DNA from: Bradyrhizobium sp. WSM1417
Lineage (GTDB): Bacteria > Pseudomonadota > Alphaproteobacteria > Rhizobiales > Xanthobacteraceae
Length of the DNA: 64,000 bases
Direction of reading: 5' to 3'
Assembly (NCBI RefSeq): GCF_000515415.1
Contig: NZ_KI911783.1
Coordinates: 4,516,392-4,580,391, forward strand
The notes beneath the pieces were generated by a model that saw nothing but the letters and a program-made list of their open reading frames with translations, ran no database searches and was not told where the DNA came from. The position numbers and the translations under genes were made by a program. Below are positions 49,329 through 58,686 of the stretch, piece by piece; position 1 is the stretch's first letter; the number at the start of each line of letters is the position of its first letter.

Positions 49329-49844
49329 TCAATAGCGACCGCCGTGGCCCTTTTGCTGCGTGATCCAGTCCGACAATGTCTTCGGTGTCGATCCCACGGT
49401 CCGGCCCGGTGATGCCTTCGGATTGTCGCGCACGCCTTTCGTCGGACGGGTGCGCGGCGCTTCCGTTCCGTTGATGCTCTTCGAGCCAGCCATAGATGCT
49501 TCCGCAGCTTCCTTCTCGAGGCGCAGCTGTTTCAATCGCGCCATCTTGAGGCGCTCTGCCTCGACTTCGGGTCGCTCCGACAGCAGCGGCCTGTGTTGAG
49601 CGACCTCCGCCGGGACGACGACACCGAGAATGGTCGTCTCGCCGAGCGCCTTGCAGGCTTCGAGCCGATGCAGTCCCTCGACCAGAACGAGGCGGTCTCC
49701 GTCGAGCCGGACGGAAATGGGTTCCTGTTGTCCGATGTCCAGCATGCTTTCCGCGATCTCCCCGACGATCTCGGGCTTGATGGCCTTCTTTTGCTTCGTG
49801 GGAACGAAGATCTTCTCGATCGGGAAGCTTTCGGGTTTGGGCAT
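49329..49844 (-). CDS. ParB N-terminal (ParB/Srx-fold) domain protein
   Basis: A 171-residue protein: FPIEKIFVPTKQKKAIKPEIVGEIAESMLDIGQQEPISVRLDGDRLVLVEGLHRLEACKALGETTILGVVV is the ParB-type nucleotide-binding domain (GLHRLEACKAL stands for the usual G-E-R-R-x-R/A box). There is no HTH or C-terminal dimer domain, and no parA, so it is not the chromosomal partition protein. Related stand-alone ParB/Srx proteins occur in phages and mobile elements as CTPases or nucleases. Identical 12-mers flank the gene. Confidence 0.75.
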   Translation of the reverse strand: MPKPESFPIEKIFVPTKQKKAIKPEIVGEIAESMLDIGQQEPISVRLDGDRLVLVEGLHRLEACKALGETTILGVVVPAEVAQHRPLLSERPEVEAERLKMARLKQLRLEKEAAEASMAGSKSINGTEAPRTRPTKGVRDNPKASPGRTVGSTPKTLSDWITQQKGHGGRY

Positions 49845-50171
49845 AACTCGACTCCGCTTCTACCGGGGCGGTCGGAACCAATGCCGGTGGTGACGGGAGT
49901 CTAGAAGGGAAGGGCTCGACCGCAAAGGCAATTCGGCGGCAGGATGTGTTGATGAGCAACGAAGGGCCGATCGACAGGACGGTGAGGGTGAATTTTAGCG
50001 CACTGTCACCGCAATTCCCGAAACGACAACGATTGGTCCCTAGTCCTCCAAGAGTTGAGTGCAGTGTCACTGTAGTTGGAGCCCACGTTTAGCGAGCGCC
50101 CAATAGCGCGCCTCTTCTTGCAGGTACCTGCAATTCGGCTCTAGAACCATGCAGGGCTGGGGAGGCGCGAG
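49845..50171. other. 327-bp intergenic region with 12-mer repeats
   Basis: Contains GCACTGTCACCG at 50000-50011 and a diverged copy GCAGTGTCACTG at 50061-50072, between the divergent ParB-like and DUF4145 genes. No other feature was recognised. Confidence 0.5.
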
Positions 50172-50912
50172 TTGAGGAAGCATTTGTGGAAGGGAGCGCT
50201 CAATGGATCTGGTTGGCCATTCCTCCCGTGTCCGAAGTGTAGCGGCGACCTGCGCATGCTCAAGGAGGCGCTCAAGACTGAGGTCCCAAAGTACGCAAGG
50301 AGCATAGACTTCAATCCCAACACGCCGGAGCGCTTCACGATGATCCTGCAGTGTGCACGGTCAGGATGCGGGGAGGTAGTTGCGGCCGCCGGGGAAGTAT
50401 GGACCGAGCCGGAGGCCAATCATGAGAATGAGGTGGAGTGGGTGAGAGGCTACAGGCCGCACTACATGCGTCCTGCACCACCACTCATCGAGGTACCCAA
50501 GAAGACGCCGGCCGAAGTGGTGAAGGAGCTGAAGCTGTCCTTCGAGCTGTATTGGGTGGACTACAACGTGTGCGCATCCCGGCTACGTACCAGCCTGGAG
50601 CGGATGATGGACCACTTTGGTGTCACGAAGACACGCATTCATAAGAAAGACCCAGCCAAGCCCGGCAAGCGCAGGATGCTCGACCTGTCTGCACGCATCG
50701 ACATGTTCGCGAAGAAGGTTGGTACCAAGGAGCACTCTGACACCCTGCATGCACTGCGTACTATCGGGAACCTGGGTGTACACAGCTCGAAGGTGTCACA
50801 GGCTGCAATGCTCGATGCGTACCAGCTCTACGAGATAGCTCTGGAGGACCTGTTCAAGGACAAGGGCGAGAGCACCAAGGACATCATCAAGAGGCTCAGG
50901 GCTCATAGGTAG
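50172..50912 (+). CDS. DUF4145-like protein with N-terminal zinc-ribbon, accessory gene
   Basis: A 246-residue protein. The N-terminal half has Cys pairs (PFLPCPKCSGDLRM, then LQCARSGCGEVV) suggesting a zinc ribbon. The C-terminal half (VCASRLRTSLERMMDHFGV... LDLSARIDMFAKKVGTKEHSDTLHALRTIGNLGVHSS) matches the DUF4145 pattern ending in R-x-x-G-N-x-G-x-H. DUF4145 proteins often occur in defence and restriction loci. Codon use (frequent AGG, AAG, TAC, ATA) differs from neighbours, a sign of recent transfer. Confidence 0.7.
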   Translation: MRKHLWKGALNGSGWPFLPCPKCSGDLRMLKEALKTEVPKYARSIDFNPNTPERFTMILQCARSGCGEVVAAAGEVWTEPEANHENEVEWVRGYRPHYMRPAPPLIEVPKKTPAEVVKELKLSFELYWVDYNVCASRLRTSLERMMDHFGVTKTRIHKKDPAKPGKRRMLDLSARIDMFAKKVGTKEHSDTLHALRTIGNLGVHSSKVSQAAMLDAYQLYEIALEDLFKDKGESTKDIIKRLRAHR

Positions 50913-51614
50913 GTTGCATCAAGTACGGTACCAAGATGGTGTCAGAATGCCCATAATTGTCTTACTGGGTGACACCAAAGCTTCTGGAAAGGCCGGTACA
51001 GGGGTTGTACCGGGTAAAAACCCGCACTACAAAGAGTCAACAAGAAGTTGACCGACTCAATGAGTCAACGCAGCGGGAGGACGACGTACGGTGGTCCATC
51101 TTAATCAGATGGTAACATGTCCCCAGCGAGGCTCTGGCGAGAGCGACTCGCCATTGAACCCTCAACTCAGTTTCGCCGACCGAACCTCTGCCTGGTCGGC
51201 ACATCAGATTTCTGGGTAACCCCAGAAATGGCAGAGGGGCCGCCCTTAGGCGACCCCCCATCTTACGTCGGACTACGACTCCTGGGCCGCCTTCAACGGC
51301 TCGGGAGTCCCCGACAGTGAGAGCAGACGCTCTCCCAACGCCCGAACCGGAACCGCATATACGCGATCACGAAGACGGGCATGTGCACGGGACAAGTCTT
51401 CAAGAGACCCTCCTATTTCACCGAGTGCGGCCTGAGCCCGCACGCCCCTTGGGGGCCTGTTGTCAGAGCCCCAAGCCTGTGATGAAGGAGCTGGGACCAG
51501 GACGAATCGGTGAGTGCACAAGTCGAAACTACTAAAAAAACAAGAGTCACCGTAAGGCAACTCAGGCGCTATCCTCCACTAATGAACAGGGATCCTGGGG
51601 TTTTACAGCCTTAA
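50913..51614. other. About 700 bp without a recognised gene, accessory composition
   Basis: Lower GC than the flanks and full of stops. GAGTCAAC occurs at 51035-51042 and again at 51061-51068. A minus-strand 95-codon frame (51273-51560) has a helical, Arg-rich C-terminal half (ALGEIGGSLEDLSRAHARLRDRVYAV) and could be a gene remnant, but there is no ribosome-binding site and the N-terminus is not protein-like. Probably a decayed part of the island. Confidence 0.45.
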
Positions 51615-52241
51615 TCACTTGAAGACGTCCTCCTTGGCGCGCTCGGTGAGCGCGATTTCGTGGCCGTTGCGGGTGATTACGCTGTTGTTCTTCAGATTGG
51701 TTAGCATCGGCGAGATGCTCGCCATCGGGACCTCGCGGCCCTTGATCTTCGTCAGGAAGGTCTGGATCTCGGCGGCCGTCCACCAGACGTCGCCGCAGTT
51801 GCGCATGAGCAGCATGGTCAACTGCTCTAACGTCTCGTTGCCGGTCATGACGTCGCGCACGACCCTGACCAGGCCGGCGCCGCCGTCGTCATCATCCCCG
51901 CCGCCTTCTTCGCCCTCGACGTGGTCTTCCTCTTCTTCCTCAGCGGTGGCGAAGTCGCGCTCGGCCTCGACCAGGTCACGGTGGGTGAACTCGCTGGGGT
52001 GGAGGCGGGTGGTGATGCCGTAGGAGCCGGAGGAGAGCAGGGCGTTCATCTCGGTCGAGGCCGTGCCCATCTGCGGCGGCAACACCGTCATCGGCAGCGA
52101 GGCCTTCTCGGTCGCGCCCGACAAGCGGAGCAGCACCTTCTCGGCGGTGTAGAGGTCGCGGTCCTCCTCGCACAGCGCGGAAATCTGCGACCAGATTTGT
52201 CGCCGCCGGTTCCGCACACTGTTGAGGTCAGGGGTGCCCAT
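51615..52241 (-). CDS. Hypothetical protein behind a LexA-type box
   Basis: A 208-residue soluble protein. The N-terminal half is helical (NSVRNRRRQIWSQISALCEEDRDLYTAEKVLLRLSGA), the middle is a very acidic linker (EEEEEDHVEGEEGGGDDDDGG), and the C-terminal part (MRNCGDVWWTAAEIQTFLTKIKGREVPMASISPMLTNLKNNSVITRNGHEIALTERAKED) reads as a winged helix-turn-helix. GC-rich codon use resembles the chromosome. The promoter region carries nested palindromes and a GAAC-N7-GAAC box. No family was recognised; a DNA-binding regulator is a reasonable guess. Confidence 0.6.
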   Translation of the reverse strand: MGTPDLNSVRNRRRQIWSQISALCEEDRDLYTAEKVLLRLSGATEKASLPMTVLPPQMGTASTEMNALLSSGSYGITTRLHPSEFTHRDLVEAERDFATAEEEEEDHVEGEEGGGDDDDGGAGLVRVVRDVMTGNETLEQLTMLLMRNCGDVWWTAAEIQTFLTKIKGREVPMASISPMLTNLKNNSVITRNGHEIALTERAKEDVFK

Positions 52242-52258
52242 TCCCCCTATGTACCACG

Positions 52259-52292
52259 AAACAAAGGTTTTGCAAAACCTAAGCCTTTGTTT
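52259..52292. promoter_or_regulatory. Nested palindromes upstream of the 208-residue gene
   Basis: AAACAAAGG at 52259-52267 and CCTTTGTTT at 52284-52292 are perfect inverted arms. They overlap a perfect 16-bp palindrome AGGTTTTGCAAAACCT at 52265-52280. The site begins 18 bases before the gene's start codon and is a strong operator candidate. Confidence 0.55.
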
Positions 52293-52307
52293 TCAGATAA
52301 GTTTTAG

Positions 52308-52322
52308 GAACAAAAGTAGAAC
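52308..52322 (-). promoter_or_regulatory. LexA-type SOS box (GAAC-N7-GAAC)
   Basis: GAAC-AAAAGTA-GAAC (read as GTTC-N7-GTTC on the minus strand) is the alphaproteobacterial LexA motif, 67 bases upstream of the 208-residue gene start. Confidence 0.5.
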
Positions 52323-52428
52323 ATTAAGTATATTCGGTTCTATGCTACCGTCTCGCGGCTGACGCCCAGCCGAGCCAAAGAAGAGAGAGCGCGAATCACC
52401 GCACACCGGCTGGCGAGTGGTCAACAAG

Positions 52429-52452
52429 AAGGGCGGCCTTTCGGCCGCCCTT
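52429..52452 (-). terminator. Rho-independent terminator of nrdJ
   Basis: AAGGGCGGCC at 52429-52438 pairs with GGCCGCCCTT at 52443-52452 around TTTC. It is 32 bp beyond the nrdJ stop. Confidence 0.75.
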
Positions 52453-52484
52453 GGACAAACGACCATTGTGACGCACGTCGCCCC

Positions 52485-55400
52485 TCACGAACACCCCGTC
52501 GTGCTGCCGCACGTATCGCACTTCATGCACGTGCCATTCCGCACGAGCGTGAAGTTTCCGCACTCGCTGCACATCTCGCCTTCGTAGCCTTTTGCCTTCG
52601 CTTCCGCGCGGCGCTCGGCCTTGCTGGGCACCGCGACTTGTGCGCTGCCGGCCTTGCTCCACTGCAGGGCCTCGAGCTTCTCGGTCGGCGAGAGGTCGTG
52701 GGCCACTTCCTGCTTCAGCGCGACCGCGCCTTCCAGGACGTCGCCGGCACGGCCTGCGCCGTGGGAAGCCAGCGAGGTCACCTTGGAGCCGCCCGCCGGC
52801 GCGCTGTCGTTGCCTTGCGCGACCGCGGTCGAGCCGCCGCGCATCACCACGAGGTTGTCGGTGCGGGAGCGGGTGAGGCCGCGCGACACCAGCTTGGAGG
52901 CGCGCTGGCCGTGATCATCAGGCTCCTTGCCTTCCTCGACGCCCTTGCCGAGCACGTCGAACCCGGTCTCGCTGGGATCGACATGAGCGAGGTCGAAGCG
53001 GCTGAGATAGCTCACAGCCAGTTCGCGGAAAACGTAGTCGAGGATCGAGGTCGCGTATTTGATGCTGTCGTTGCCCTGCACGGGGCCCGCCGGCTCGAAG
53101 CGGGTGAAGGTGAAGGCGTCGACATATTCGTCGAGCGGCACGCCGTACTGGAGGCCCAGCGACACCGCGATGGCGAAGTTGTTGATGAAGGAGCGCAGTG
53201 CCGCGCCTTCCTTGTGCATGTCGATGAAGATCTCGCCGATACGGCCGTCGTCATATTCGCCGGTGCGCAGATAGACCTTGTGGCCGCCGACGACCGCCTT
53301 CTGGGTGTAGCCCTTGCGACGATCCGGCATCTTCTCGCGCTCGCGCATCACGATGATGCGCTCGACCAGCTTCTCGACGATCTTTTCCGAGACCTGCGCG
53401 GTGCGCGCCGCCATCGGCTTGTCGTAGAGATGCTCGATCGCATCGTCCTCGTCCTCATCGTCGGCGATGAGCTGCGAGTTGAGCGGCTGGCTGAGCTTGG
53501 AGCCGTCGCGGTAGAGCGCGTTGGCCTTCAGCGCGAGCTTCCACGACAGCATGTAGGCGGACTTGCAGTCCTCTACAGTTGCGTCGTTCGGCATGTTGAT
53601 GGTCTTGGAGATCGCACCCGAGATGAAGGGCTGCGCCGCCGACATCATGCGGATGTGGCTCTCGACCGAGAGATAGCGCTTGCCTACCTTGCCGCAAGGG
53701 TTAGCGCAGTCGAACACCGGATAGTGCTCGGCCTTGAGGTGCGGGGCACCTTCCACCGTCATCGCGCCGCAGATGTGGACGTTGGCCGCCTCGATCTCGC
53801 GCTTGGTGAAGCCGACGGCCTGGAGGAGGTCGAAGCCCGGCGCGGCAATGGCTTCAGCGCCGATGCCGAGCTGGTCGCGAATGAAGTCTTCGCCAAAGGT
53901 CCATTTGTTGAAGGCGAACTTGATGTCGAACGCGGTCGGCAGCGCCTTCTCGACCTTGGCAATGGCTTCGTCGGTGAAGCCCTTGGCCTTCAAGGTCGAG
54001 GCGTTGATGCCGGGCGCGTTGGAGAGCGAGCCGTGGCCGACGGCGTAGGCCTCGATCTCCGCGATCTCGCTCTCGCGATAGCCGAGCGCGCGAAGTGCTG
54101 CGGGGACCGCGCGGTTGATGATCTTGAAGTAGCCGCCGCCGGCGAGCTTCTTGAATTTCACCAGCGCAAAGTCGGGCTCGATGCCGGTGGTGTCGCAATC
54201 CATGACGAGGCCGATCGTGCCGGTCGGCGCGATCACCGTGGTTTGGGCGTTGCGATAGCCGTGCTTCTCGCCGAGCTCGAGCGCCGCATCCCAGGCCGCT
54301 TGCGCATGGGTGACGAGGTCTGTCTGCGGACAGGACACCAGGTCCATCGGGACGGGATTGACGCTGAGCGCCTCGTAGCCGTTGGACTGGCCATGGGCGG
54401 CGCGGCGGTGGTTGCGGATCACGCGCAGCATGTGCGCGGCGTTCTTCTTGTAGCCGGGGAAGGTGCCGAGCTCGGACGCCATCTCGGCCGAGGTCTTGTA
54501 GGTGATGCCGGTCATGATCGCGGTCAGCGCGCCGGCGATGGCGCGGCCTTCCTTCGAGTCATAAGACAGGCCCATGGTCATCAGGAGGCCGCCGATATTG
54601 GCGTAGCCGAGGCCGAGCGTGCGGAACTCGTAGGAGAGCTCGGCGATCGACTTCGACGGGAACTGCGCCATCATCACCGAGATTTCGAGCACGATGGTCC
54701 AGAGCCGGCAGAGATGCTCGTAGCCTTCGACGTCGAAACGCTTGGAGGGGATATCGTAGAACGTCAGCAGATTGGCGGAGGCGAGGTTGCACGCCGTGTC
54801 GTCCAGGAACATGTATTCCGAGCACGGATTGGAGGCGCGGATGTCGCCGGACGCCTTGCAGGTGTGCCAGTCGTTCATGGTGGTGTTGAAGTGCAGGCCC
54901 GGGTCGGCTGACGCCCAGGCGGCGTAGCCGATCTTTTCCCAGAGGTCGCGCGCCTTCAGGGTCTTGGTGATCTTCTTCGTGGTGCGTCCGACCAGATTCC
55001 AGTCGCCGTCGGTCTCGACCGCGCGCAGGAAGTCGTCCTTGAGCGAGACGGAGTTGTTGGAGTTCTGGCCGGAGACCGTGAGGTAGGCTTCCGAATCCCA
55101 GTCGGTGTCGTAGACGTCGAACTGGATGTCCTTGTAGCCCTGCTTGGCAAACTGGATGACGCGCTTGATGTAGTTGTCAGGCACGAGGCTGCGACGCGCC
55201 AGCTTGATCTCGCGGCGCAGCGCCGGGTTCTTCTCGGGATCGAAGCAATCGTCGCCCGAGCCTTCGCAATTGACGCAGGCCTTCAGCACGGCCTTGAGGT
55301 GCTTCTGGTTGATCTTGGATCCGGTGACGAGAGCCGCGACCTTCTGCTCCTCCTTCACCTTCCAGTCGATATAGGTCTCGATGTCGGGGTGATCGACGTC

Positions 55401-56249
55401 GACCACGACCATCTTGGCCGCGCGGCGCGTGGTGCCGCCCGACTTGATCGCGCCCGCCGCGCGGTCGCCAATCTTGAGGAAGCTCATCAGGCCGGACGAG
55501 CGGCCGCCGCCGGAGAGGCGTTCGCCTTCGCCGCGCAGGCGCGAGAAGTTGGAGCCGGTGCCGGAGCCGTATTTGAACAGGCGGGCTTCGCGGACCCAGA
55601 GGTCCATGATGCCGCCCTCGTTGACGAGGTCGTCACCGACGCCCTGGATGAAGCAGGCGTGCGGCTGCGGATGCTCGTAGGAGGATTTCGACCGGGTCAG
55701 CTTGCCGGTGAAGGGGTCGACGTAATAATGGCCCTGGCCGGGGCCGTCGATGCCATAGGCCCAGTGCAGACCGGTGTTGAACCATTGCGGCGAGTTCGGC
55801 GCGACCATCTGCATGGTCAGCATGTAGCGGAGCTCGTCGTAGAAGGTCTGGGCGTCCTCGTCGGAGGAGAAATAGTTGCCCTTCCAGCCCCAATAGGTCC
55901 AGCAGCCGGCGAGACGGTCGAACACCTGCTTGGCCGAGAGCTCGCTGACGAAGCGCTCTTTCTCGGGCAGCAGGGCAAGCGCCTCGGTATCGGGCACGGA
56001 GCGCCACAGGAAGGAGGGGACGGACTCTTCCTCGACCTTCTTCAGGCGCGCGGCAACGCCGGCCTTGCGGAAGTACTTCTGGGCCAGGACGTCGGAGGCG
56101 ACCTGCGACCACGCGGTCGGCACCTCGACATTGTCGAGCTTGAACACGACCGAGCCGTCGGGATTCCTGATCTCCGACGTGGTCAGCCGGAACTCGATGC
56201 CGGCGTAAGGTGACTGTCCCGAAGTGGTGTGGCGCCGCTCAATCCGCAT
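52485..56249 (-). CDS. nrdJ: Adenosylcobalamin-dependent (class II) ribonucleoside-diphosphate reductase
   Basis: A 1254-residue enzyme that makes deoxyribonucleotides using coenzyme B12. Landmarks: [15 protein letters not shown] (redox Cys 199), [25 protein letters not shown], the thiyl-radical motif SNPCSE (Cys 476), an inserted Cys-rich stretch near 325-335 typical of the rhizobial form, and a C-terminal zinc-ribbon-like tail with CSECG, CMKC and CGSTTGC. It replaces class I NrdAB as the oxygen-independent source of dNTPs. ATG 56249 is used. A promoter may lie about 420 bp upstream (56670-56698). A cobalamin riboswitch was not recognised. Confidence 0.95.
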   Translation of the reverse strand: MRIERRHTTSGQSPYAGIEFRLTTSEIRNPDGSVVFKLDNVEVPTAWSQVASDVLAQKYFRKAGVAARLKKVEEESVPSFLWRSVPDTEALALLPEKERFVSELSAKQVFDRLAGCWTYWGWKGNYFSSDEDAQTFYDELRYMLTMQMVAPNSPQWFNTGLHWAYGIDGPGQGHYYVDPFTGKLTRSKSSYEHPQPHACFIQGVGDDLVNEGGIMDLWVREARLFKYGSGTGSNFSRLRGEGERLSGGGRSSGLMSFLKIGDRAAGAIKSGGTTRRAAKMVVVDVDHPDIETYIDWKVKEEQKVAALVTGSKINQKHLKAVLKACVNCEGSGDDCFDPEKNPALRREIKLARRSLVPDNYIKRVIQFAKQGYKDIQFDVYDTDWDSEAYLTVSGQNSNNSVSLKDDFLRAVETDGDWNLVGRTTKKITKTLKARDLWEKIGYAAWASADPGLHFNTTMNDWHTCKASGDIRASNPCSEYMFLDDTACNLASANLLTFYDIPSKRFDVEGYEHLCRLWTIVLEISVMMAQFPSKSIAELSYEFRTLGLGYANIGGLLMTMGLSYDSKEGRAIAGALTAIMTGITYKTSAEMASELGTFPGYKKNAAHMLRVIRNHRRAAHGQSNGYEALSVNPVPMDLVSCPQTDLVTHAQAAWDAALELGEKHGYRNAQTTVIAPTGTIGLVMDCDTTGIEPDFALVKFKKLAGGGYFKIINRAVPAALRALGYRESEIAEIEAYAVGHGSLSNAPGINASTLKAKGFTDEAIAKVEKALPTAFDIKFAFNKWTFGEDFIRDQLGIGAEAIAAPGFDLLQAVGFTKREIEAANVHICGAMTVEGAPHLKAEHYPVFDCANPCGKVGKRYLSVESHIRMMSAAQPFISGAISKTINMPNDATVEDCKSAYMLSWKLALKANALYRDGSKLSQPLNSQLIADDEDEDDAIEHLYDKPMAARTAQVSEKIVEKLVERIIVMREREKMPDRRKGYTQKAVVGGHKVYLRTGEYDDGRIGEIFIDMHKEGAALRSFINNFAIAVSLGLQYGVPLDEYVDAFTFTRFEPAGPVQGNDSIKYATSILDYVFRELAVSYLSRFDLAHVDPSETGFDVLGKGVEEGKEPDDHGQRASKLVSRGLTRSRTDNLVVMRGGSTAVAQGNDSAPAGGSKVTSLASHGAGRAGDVLEGAVALKQEVAHDLSPTEKLEALQWSKAGSAQVAVPSKAERRAEAKAKGYEGEMCSECGNFTLVRNGTCMKCDTCGSTTGCS

Positions 56250-56288
56250 GGTCTTGCCCCGTCCTATCTTTGACCGGACCGCCTCCGT

Positions 56289-56507
56289 TCAGGCGTGCCG
56301 GGTCATCATTTCATTTCGCGGCGCTTGAGGGCGGTCGGGCCCCTTGGCATCGCAGCTCAGCCGGTAGACCCGGCCCGTTTTCTCCCGACGCGATTGCTCG
56401 ATGCGCGCACCGATCACCCGCCGGCACGTCCAGACCCATCCGCCCCAAAGGGATGAGCCCGACATGCGTTCAACGCCCCACAACGTCACGTCTTCAACCA
56501 TTGCCAT
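56289..56507 (-). CDS. Possible small ORF in the nrdJ leader
   Basis: A 72-codon frame (MAMVEDVTLWGVERMSGSSLWGGWVWTCRRVIGARIEQSRREKTGRVYRLSCDAKGPDR...) ending 39 bp before nrdJ. GC at third codon positions is high and the peptide reads like protein, but no family was recognised and the ribosome-binding site is weak. It could be a real leader gene or chance. Confidence 0.3.
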   Translation of the reverse strand: MAMVEDVTLWGVERMSGSSLWGGWVWTCRRVIGARIEQSRREKTGRVYRLSCDAKGPDRPQAPRNEMMTRHA

Positions 56508-56669
56508 CCGGGCCTGTTTCCAGCCCGTTCAGGCGCCCGAAAAATCCGCTCTCGCCGGGCAGACAAGCCCGTATCCCGCTGCCTTTGTCTGGCTTGGCGG
56601 AGTGCTGTTTTGCAGACCCTTTGGGGGAGTGCCGGCGGGACGCAAACACACTCGCGCCGAACGGATCGA

Positions 56670-56698
56670 AAACTAGGACTCTCCGTTACGCCCGTCAA
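56670..56698 (-). promoter_or_regulatory. Candidate sigma-70-type promoter for nrdJ
   Basis: On the minus strand TTGACG (56698-56693) is followed after 17 bases by TAGTTT (56675-56670). If used, the nrdJ transcript has a leader of roughly 410 bases. Confidence 0.4.
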
Positions 56699-57010
56699 GA
56701 ACTAGTGCGAGTTCCTGAATCAAATACTAAATATGGTGGATTGCGGGGGATAACAGGGGGAAGCCCGCGCCTGTTGTTGAGCCAAGTATCAGTGAGTCCT
56801 CAGGGATTCCCAACCGAAAAAATTTGCATCTTGGAGTGCTGGCGAGGCTTCACCCCGCTGTTCACAGGGCAGGTATATTTTTGAATCGCGGGCTTGCCTC
56901 CGGGGGACTCACGTAGGGCTACGGAAGGTGAGGGCAGGCATGCCCGCCGGGGTGGTGGTGGGAGGCCCGAATCCGCGCCAAGCTCGGTCAAATTTTGCCG
57001 GACTACCCTC

Positions 57011-57907
57011 ATGCTTGATTCGACTCGGCCGGTGCTGCGACCGCGCATCGCTCCGGCCGGCCTGATGTTCCTCGCCATCACCTCGGTGGGCTGGGGCTTC
57101 AACTGGCCGGTGACGAAATTCCTGCTCTCCGAGCTGCCGCCGCTGACCTTGCGCGGGGTCACGGGCGTGCTGGGCGCGGTGCTGCTGGCGGCGCTGGCGC
57201 TGATCCGCGCTGACAGCCTCAGGGTCCCGCGCGAGATCTGGCCGCGGCTCGTGACCGCCGCGCTCCTGAACGTCACCGGCTGGATGGTGCTGATGGGGCT
57301 GGCGCTGCTGTGGCTGCCAGCGAGCGAAGCCGCGCTGATCGCCTACACCATGCCGGTCTGGGCCTCGCTGATTGCCTGGCCGGTGCTCGGCGAGCAGCCG
57401 ACCTTGTTGCGGACCATCGCACTGGTGATGGCCTTTGCCGGCCTTGCCTCGATCATGGGCGGCAACGGCTTTGCCGCCACCGCGGACAAGCTGCCGGGCA
57501 TCATCATGGCGCTGTGCGGCGCGCTCGGCTTCGCGCTCGGCACGGTGTTTTCGAAGAAATATCCCATCCGTCTGCCGCCGATCACGGCCGCGGCCTGGCA
57601 GATCGGGATCGGCTGCCTGCCGATCACGATCATCGGCCTCGCCGTCGAGACCACGCATCTGGAGCTGGTGACGCCGGTCGGCTGGTGGCTGCTGGTCTAT
57701 TCGACCGTGGTGCAGTTCTGCATCGCCTATGTCAGCTGGTTCGCAGCGCTCGCGCGCCTGCCGGCCTCCGTCGCCGCGATCGGCACCATGGCGGTGCCTG
57801 TGATCGGCGTCGTGGCATCCGCGATCGCGCTCCACGAGCCGCTGGGAGCAGGGCAGATCGCCGCGCTGGTGCTCACACTGGCGGCGGTGGTGCTGGCGAC
57901 GCGGTAG
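57011..57907 (+). CDS. EamA-family (DMT superfamily) transporter
   Basis: A 298-residue inner-membrane protein with ten predicted helices in two EamA repeats (first SVGWGFNWPVTKFLLSELPPLTLRG, then LLWLPASEAALIAYTMPVWASLIAWPVLGEQPT at the repeat end). Substrate is unknown; members transport amino acids, nucleosides or other metabolites. ATG 57011 is used; the frame is open 39 codons upstream without features. A second EamA gene is at 40957. Confidence 0.87.
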   Translation: MLDSTRPVLRPRIAPAGLMFLAITSVGWGFNWPVTKFLLSELPPLTLRGVTGVLGAVLLAALALIRADSLRVPREIWPRLVTAALLNVTGWMVLMGLALLWLPASEAALIAYTMPVWASLIAWPVLGEQPTLLRTIALVMAFAGLASIMGGNGFAATADKLPGIIMALCGALGFALGTVFSKKYPIRLPPITAAAWQIGIGCLPITIIGLAVETTHLELVTPVGWWLLVYSTVVQFCIAYVSWFAALARLPASVAAIGTMAVPVIGVVASAIALHEPLGAGQIAALVLTLAAVVLATR

Positions 57908-57933
57908 GGGCTGGCCGCTCGATGTCCGGTTGC

Positions 57934-58416
57934 CTATCGCGCCGCGGGCGCCGGAGCGGCGTCGACAAAGCCAATGACTGACTTGAAGCGACCGTCATCG
58001 GCAATCAAGGCAAAGTCGGTGCCTTTGATGTAGAGCGGAGCATCCGGAGTGCCGCCCGCGACCCAAGAGAACCGCACATAATCATGATGAGTTTCAATCC
58101 CGCTCGCGAGATTGAGCCGATAGCCCGGGAACTGCCCCTGGGCCTTGGCGATCATGCCGTCGATGGACTCATGTCCACGCCCATCACGAACCCTATCGAC
58201 ATAGGTGCCGTCGTCAGTCCACGTCGCCGCTATGAGATCGCGACGTTGCTTCGTGTCCTGCTCGTTCCATGCTGCCAGATATCGCACGACGATGTCATTG
58301 ACGCTGACCACTCTATTTCTCCCCTCGTCTGCGCGCTCGGCTGCAAGCACACCTGATGAAAAGCGCGCGCCCAATGCAGTCAACGCGATTGCGACCAGAA
58401 CATTTCGCCTGTTCAT
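57934..58416 (-). CDS. Secreted NTF2-fold (SnoaL-like) protein
   Basis: A 160-residue protein with a signal peptide (MNRRNVLVAIALTALGARFSSGVLA) and an NTF2-like domain: VVRYLAAWNEQDTKQRRDLIAATWTDDGTYVDRVRDGRGHESIDGMIAKAQGQFPGYR. ATG 58416 is preceded by AAGGAG. It shares the pattern [RY]-x-A-x-WNE-x-x-x-x-R-R with the cytoplasmic protein at 59713, so the two are probably distant duplicates on either side of the XRE regulator gene. Confidence 0.75.
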   Translation of the reverse strand: MNRRNVLVAIALTALGARFSSGVLAAERADEGRNRVVSVNDIVVRYLAAWNEQDTKQRRDLIAATWTDDGTYVDRVRDGRGHESIDGMIAKAQGQFPGYRLNLASGIETHHDYVRFSWVAGGTPDAPLYIKGTDFALIADDGRFKSVIGFVDAAPAPAAR

Positions 58417-58686
58417 TCCATTCTCCTTGAGACCCTCTGAGCTTACTCGCGGCGGGATCCTCACGTCGCCGGCAAGATGCGTCTTACGTCGGAGGGTGTC
58501 GATGACCTCGGAAGTCAAAATAGCTTTTCGGGGTGGGAGTATATGTGAACAGTGGTCGCGTGATCGGTGCTTCCTCCCTGTAGCGCCTCTGCAACCGTCA
58601 GCGAGAGCATCACCGGGTGTTTTTCTTGAAAGGCGCGGTTCTAAATCGATGGGCCATCTGCCTGGCATGCGGACCAGGCCGATCGA

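Noticed and set aside
49304..50072. Intact transposon with ParB-like cargo
   Set aside because: No transposase or inverted terminal repeats were found; the repeated 12-mers are in direct orientation.
51273..51560. 95-codon minus-strand frame in the island gap
   Set aside because: No ribosome-binding site and an improbable N-terminus; kept only as a possible remnant.
52638..54911. Open frame of 757 codons antisense to nrdJ
   Set aside because: It mirrors the high-GC coding strand; the peptide is Arg/Gly/Val-rich without motifs, while the opposite strand has clear class II reductase motifs.
56250..56700. Cobalamin riboswitch before nrdJ
   Set aside because: The conserved B12-box sequence was not found on the minus strand in this leader.
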